Shown: positions 4,801 to 6,784 of the stretch, piece by piece
Layout of the letters: every line of letters starts with the position of its first letter
How positions within the stretch are numbered: position 1 is the stretch's first letter
Source: an uncultured Eubacteriales bacterium
GTDB lineage: Bacteria > Bacillota > Clostridia > Oscillospirales > Oscillospiraceae
Direction of reading: 5' to 3'
DNA length: 6,784 bases
NCBI GenBank assembly: GCA_900549545.1
Contig: URPA01000081.1
Location: forward strand, 1 to 6,784
Program-made: the position numbers and the translations under genes
The notes under the pieces: generated by a model
Told to the model about the DNA's origin: nothing
The model's input: the letters and a program-made list of their open reading frames with translations, nothing else
Databases searched by the model: none

Positions 4801-5709
4801 TTATCTTTCCAACTCAACAATATATTCTGCCGTGCCCTCTTCAGGCTTTCTCTGCCCGGTCAGACGAAAGCCGTGCCTTTGATAAAAGGAAATCGCCCTG
4901 ACATTTTTCTCCAATGCCCATAAATTGCTCGCATGGAGTTTTCTTATCGCAAATTCTATCAGCGCGCCGCCGACGCCCTCGCTTTGAAATGAAGGCTCGA
5001 CATATAATTTGCTGATCTCTGTCCCGCTCATTTGCAGAAAACCCTTTATCAGCCCACTGTCGTACACATACAGGTTTTCCAAAATCTCATTTTTCCCGAA
5101 GTAGTTGTCTATCAGCGAAACAACCTGAAGCTTGCCAAAAGAGAAGCCTGCATCCTTGAATATCGGGAAGTAATTTATTCTGTTGTTGAACACAAAAATC
5201 TCCGCAACTCTTGAAAGATCGTCTGATGTGGCTTTTCTGATGAAACAGGCCGCCGCTGTGTCTATCATCGCGACCTTTTGCTCCCGGCCTATGAGCGCGT
5301 AATACCTGCGCCAGTCGGAGACCGATTGCAGCGGGATGCTCTGTCCATTTACGCTGATGTGCTCGGCTATTCCATCCTCGGTGAGGGAGCAGTCATAGTC
5401 CCGCCCGTCGTTTACGATGATGAAGCCACCCATTATGTCAACATCCACCCCGTCAATTATAAACTCATAAAAATGCGGGGTCTTGTACTTCTGATTCGGC
5501 TTTGGCGGCAGCAGCGTTCCCATGCCGAGGAGAAGATTTTTTGCCGCCTCGGCATCCTCTACCGAGAGCATCAGGTCAATATCGTTAAAGCTATCGGCAA
5601 TACCCTTAAAATACAGCAGCAGCGACGCGCCGACAGCCCATGTGAGCCCCGCCGCGTTCAATTTTTCCGCTATGCGGGATAATACATTCAGCTTATGTTC
5701 AATGTCCAT
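4801..5709 (-). CDS. Nucleotidyltransferase-fold / GNAT acetyltransferase fusion protein
   Basis: A 302-residue two-domain protein. Residues 1 to about 150 have a nucleotidyltransferase (pol beta-like) pattern: GAS at 27-29, then 13 residues to Asp43-Ile-Asp45 in NDIDLML, and further acidic residues Asp89 and Asp91 in GVDVDIMGGF, so the three catalytic acids seem present. Residues about 156-302 are a GNAT domain: IRKATSDDLSRVAEI at its start, acetyl-CoA motif A at 236-248 (YVEPSFQSEGVGG, with Q242, G245, G247), and ALEKNVRAISFYQRHGF (265-281). It may modify a small molecule or protein twice, by nucleotidyl and acetyl transfer, as some drug-modifying fusions do, but no substrate can be read from sequence. 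The ATG at 5709 has GGAG 10 nt upstream. It overlaps nothing and lies 4 nt upstream of the methyltransferase gene. Confidence 0.85.
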   Translation of the reverse strand: MDIEHKLNVLSRIAEKLNAAGLTWAVGASLLLYFKGIADSFNDIDLMLSVEDAEAAKNLLLGMGTLLPPKPNQKYKTPHFYEFIIDGVDVDIMGGFIIVNDGRDYDCSLTEDGIAEHISVNGQSIPLQSVSDWRRYYALIGREQKVAMIDTAAACFIRKATSDDLSRVAEIFVFNNRINYFPIFKDAGFSFGKLQVVSLIDNYFGKNEILENLYVYDSGLIKGFLQMSGTEISKLYVEPSFQSEGVGGALIEFAIRKLHASNLWALEKNVRAISFYQRHGFRLTGQRKPEEGTAEYIVELER

Positions 5710-5796
5710 AGTATTTGTTCTCCAAAAAGCAGCCTGATGGCAGCAATTTCTATAATCACTGATTTACACTCACCCGACAGCTCTTCAAATAAAAAT

Positions 5797-6060
5797 TTAC
5801 ACGGTTAATACATATTGCTCGTCATCCACTTTGGTGAAACCAATCTGTTGAAACATTTTTTGAGACTGTGTATTGAAGGAGTATATCTCTGCATGCAGTT
5901 GAGAAATTTGTTTTTCCTTTGCCAACTGGATTATTTCTTTCATAACTCGTCTGCCTATATGTTTATTTTGAAAAGGCTTTGCTATTACAATGTTAACCTC
6001 GCCGCTCGCTTGCAAGCACACATCTTCTCTGCCGCTTCGGTTTTTGACAGGCTCAACAAA
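5797..6060 (-). pseudogene. Truncated GNAT acetyltransferase remnant
   Basis: The C-terminal half of a GNAT N-acetyltransferase. Recognisable parts are GEVNIVIAKPFQNKHIG (acetyl-CoA binding motif A, Q-N-K-H-I-G), then a helix RRVMKEIIQLAKEK, and EIYSFNTQSQKMFQQIGF, the usual C-terminal motif with the paired aromatic and GF. The sequence ends at the TAA at 5797-5799. The N-terminal strands and helices are missing: going upstream the reading frame soon enters the 38-bp terminator palindrome at 6055-6092, and I see no ribosome binding site or ATG. The 5' limit given is approximate. It is AT-rich compared with its neighbours, which fits a decaying acquired gene. It differs from the GNAT half of the neighbouring fusion, so it is not a recent copy of it. 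Confidence 0.7.
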
Positions 6061-6092
6061 AAAACGGGGCAATATTGCCCCGTTTTTTTGTT
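6055..6092. terminator. 38-bp perfect palindrome, bidirectional terminator after ferredoxin
   Basis: Positions 6055-6073 are the exact reverse complement of 6074-6092. The core is GC-rich and flanked by seven A on one side and seven T on the other, so a U-tract follows the stem in both directions. It begins 9 bp after the ferredoxin stop codon and isolates the GNAT remnant from ferredoxin transcription. Confidence 0.93.
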
Positions 6093-6101
6093 CAAGACTT
6101 A

Positions 6102-6272
6102 TTAGGCCTGATGGATAGCCTCGGCAGGGCACTGAGCCGCGCAAGCGCCGCACTCAAGGCACTTGTCAGCGTTAATCTCATAGTGCAGGTCGCCCATCTC
6201 GATAGCCTCGGCAGGGCACTGTGCTGCGCAGGAGCCGCAGGACAGGCAGTCGTCGCTTATAACAAAAGCCAT
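6102..6272 (-). CDS. Clostridial 2[4Fe-4S] ferredoxin
   Basis: A 56-residue soluble electron carrier. Two cluster-binding motifs are intact: Cys9-X2-Cys12-X2-Cys15-X3-Cys19-Pro and Cys38-X2-Cys41-X2-Cys44-X3-Cys48-Pro. By the usual arrangement the first three cysteines of each motif and the fourth of the other bind one cluster. The length and MAFVISDDCLSCG start are typical of clostridial ferredoxins, low-potential partners of pyruvate:ferredoxin oxidoreductase and hydrogenase. The ATG at 6272 is fixed by GGAGG 7 nt upstream; a longer frame to 6341 has no ribosome binding site. The two halves contain an exact 21-bp DNA repeat (6114-6134 and 6201-6221), reflecting the internal duplication of the fold. 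It stands alone between its own promoter and terminator, divergent from the clpC-like gene. Confidence 0.97.
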   Translation of the reverse strand: MAFVISDDCLSCGSCAAQCPAEAIEMGDLHYEINADKCLECGACAAQCPAEAIHQA

Positions 6273-6279
6273 GGTATTA

Positions 6280-6284
6280 CCTCC
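6280..6284 (-). promoter_or_regulatory. Ribosome binding site deciding the ferredoxin start
   Basis: GGAGG on the minus strand, 7 nt before the ATG at 6272. It excludes the 23-codon longer start, which would place this site inside the gene. Confidence 0.85.
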
Positions 6285-6320
6285 ATATGTATATTTGACC
6301 CGAGGGCCGCTTTCGACTGT

Positions 6321-6348
6321 ATTGTAACACATCTGCCGCAAAAATCAA
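6321..6348 (-). promoter_or_regulatory. Ferredoxin promoter
   Basis: On the minus strand TTGATT (6343-6348) and TACAAT (6321-6326) are separated by 16 bp. The start point would be near 6314, giving a leader of about 42 nt to the ATG. Confidence 0.65.
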
Positions 6349-6374
6349 TTGAAAAATTCGCACGGCCATATAAT
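6349..6374 (+). promoter_or_regulatory. Possible promoter of the clpC-like gene
   Basis: A perfect TATAAT (6369-6374) on the + strand. The best -35 match, TTGAAA (6349-6354), is only 14 bp away, shorter than the usual 17, so either the promoter is weak and regulated or another -35 is used. Its -35 would abut the ferredoxin -35 (6343-6348) back to back. The start point would be near 6381. Confidence 0.4.
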
Positions 6375-6397
6375 TATTGTAAATTCAGGCAATAATT
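6372..6397. repeat. Inverted repeat over the clpC start region (possible operator)
   Basis: AATTATTG (6372-6379) and CAATAATT (6390-6397) form an 8-bp inverted repeat with a 10-bp spacer, overlapping the -10 box and the predicted start point. The geometry resembles a repressor operator, but the sequence is neither CIRCE (HrcA) nor the CtsR tandem heptamer. Confidence 0.45.
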
Positions 6398-6412
6398 TCC
6401 CTGACGAGCGAG

Positions 6413-6444
6413 TCCTTTCGCCGCTTTCGGCGCGGCAAAAAGGA
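6413..6444 (+). promoter_or_regulatory. Hairpin able to hide the leader ribosome binding site
   Basis: TCCTTT (6413-6418) pairs with AAAGGA (6439-6444), and GCCGC (6420-6424) pairs with GCGGC (6432-6436) around a 7-nt loop, with a small internal loop between the arms. The closing arm includes most of AAGGAG (6440-6445), the ribosome binding site of the 8-codon minigene. A switch or thermometer role is inference. Confidence 0.45.
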
Positions 6445-6454
6445 GATAATACGC

Positions 6455-6481
6455 ATGACCGGTCAGGAGGGATATATATGA
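6455..6481 (+). CDS. Eight-codon leader minigene coupled to clpC
   Basis: ATG at 6455 with AAGGAG 9 nt upstream encodes MTGQEGYI and ends in a TGA overlapping the clpC ATG as ATGA. The clpC ribosome binding site lies within the minigene. The good ribosome binding site and overlapping stop suggest translational coupling, so ribosomes reading the minigene could open or reload at the clpC start. The peptide shows no obvious regulatory codon run. It may also be a chance start. Confidence 0.4.
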   Translation: MTGQEGYI

Positions 6482-6784
6482 AGAGCAACGAGAAATTCAC
6501 CCAGCGGGCGGAGCTGGCCATCGAAAAGGCGGGCTTTGCCGCCGGTGAGCTGGGGCACAGCTTCGTGGGCACGGAGCATCTGCTGCTGGGGATATTGGCC
6601 GAGAGCGAGGGCCTCGGCGCGCGGGTCCTGCGCGGCGCGGGCATAGAGGCGGAGCCGCTGCGCAGGGCGATAATAAAGCAGGACGGGCTTGGCGCGCCCT
6701 GTCCCGCGCCTTCGGGATTAAGCGTGCGCGGGCGCATCGCCGTTGAGCGGGCGGCTGTCGAGGCGGACAGGCTGCGGCAGGGGT
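6478..6784 (+). CDS. clpC: ClpC-type AAA+ chaperone, N-terminal part
   Basis: The first 102 codons run off the window. They encode a Clp N-domain: repeat 1 is FTQRAELAIEKAGFAAGELGHSF followed by VGTEHLLLGILAESEG, the classic Clp_N signature, and repeat 2 begins at LSVRGRIAVERAAVEADRLR before the window ends. ClpC is a cytoplasmic AAA+ unfoldase that feeds substrates to ClpP in Firmicutes. The ATG at 6478 has AGGAGG 7 nt upstream (6465-6470). The usual upstream partners ctsR, mcsA and mcsB are absent here; instead a divergent ferredoxin gene and a structured leader precede it. Without the ATPase domains a shorter Clp N-domain protein or a ClpA/ClpE-like member remains possible. Confidence 0.85.
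   Translation, partial: MKSNEKFTQRAELAIEKAGFAAGELGHSFVGTEHLLLGILAESEGLGARVLRGAGIEAEPLRRAIIKQDGLGAPCPAPSGLSVRGRIAVERAAVEADRLRQG

Noticed and set aside
6294..6300. TTTGACC resembling one CtsR heptamer upstream of ferredoxin
   Set aside because: CtsR sites are tandem heptamers with a 3-bp spacer; no second copy is present and the site is not at the clpC promoter.
6312..6318. TTCGACT resembling a Spo0A box near the ferredoxin start point
   Set aside because: Only six of seven bases match the short box and no second site is seen, so it is likely chance.

Overview
The window looks like part of a chromosome from an endospore-forming, anaerobic member of the Clostridia, most likely an Oscillospirales-type gut bacterium. 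The reasons are a spmA-spmB pair (spore maturation), an AbrB-type regulator with the clostridial cysteine-rich tail, a 56-residue clostridial 2[4Fe-4S] ferredoxin, a clpC-type chaperone gene, strong AGGAGG-like ribosome binding sites, and high-GC coding DNA separated by AT-rich intergenic gaps. No tRNA, rRNA, insertion sequence, CRISPR array or prophage gene was seen.

Layout. From 1 to 493 runs the 3' part of a sugar-phosphate isomerase/epimerase-like TIM-barrel gene (+), closed by a strong bidirectional terminator. Convergent to it are psuG (pseudouridine-5'-phosphate glycosidase) and, behind it, a small DUF1294 membrane protein gene. The psuG promoter is clear, and a long hairpin lies between the two genes. 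An AT-rich gap of about 400 bp (1912-2317) holds two tandem consensus-like promoters on the + strand and a terminator but no convincing ORF, so it may encode a small RNA. Next come spmA and spmB (-), translationally coupled. A second gap (3415-3754) carries two strong stem-loops and perhaps a 40-codon ORF before abrB (+). abrB shares a bidirectional terminator with a convergent two-gene operon (-): a nucleotidyltransferase-GNAT fusion followed 4 nt later by a TrmN6/YabB-like tRNA methyltransferase. Further right are a GNAT remnant without its N-terminal half, a 38-bp palindromic terminator, the ferredoxin gene (-), and a divergent clpC-like gene (+) that runs off the window. The clpC-like start is preceded by an 8-codon minigene whose ribosome binding site can be hidden in a hairpin.

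Working together. The genes do not form one pathway. They cover nucleoside salvage (psuG), spore maturation (spmAB), transition-state control (abrB), tRNA modification (TrmN6-like), electron transfer (ferredoxin) and protein quality control (clpC). The most unusual items are the nucleotidyltransferase-GNAT fusion, the possible small RNA at about 2118-2307, and the layered leader of clpC. Codon choice changes sharply between the block left of 1911 and the block right of 2318: by hand count ATA is 1 of 36 Ile codons on the left and 13 of 41 in spmA, spmB and the methyltransferase. The AT-rich gap may therefore be a transfer or assembly boundary.
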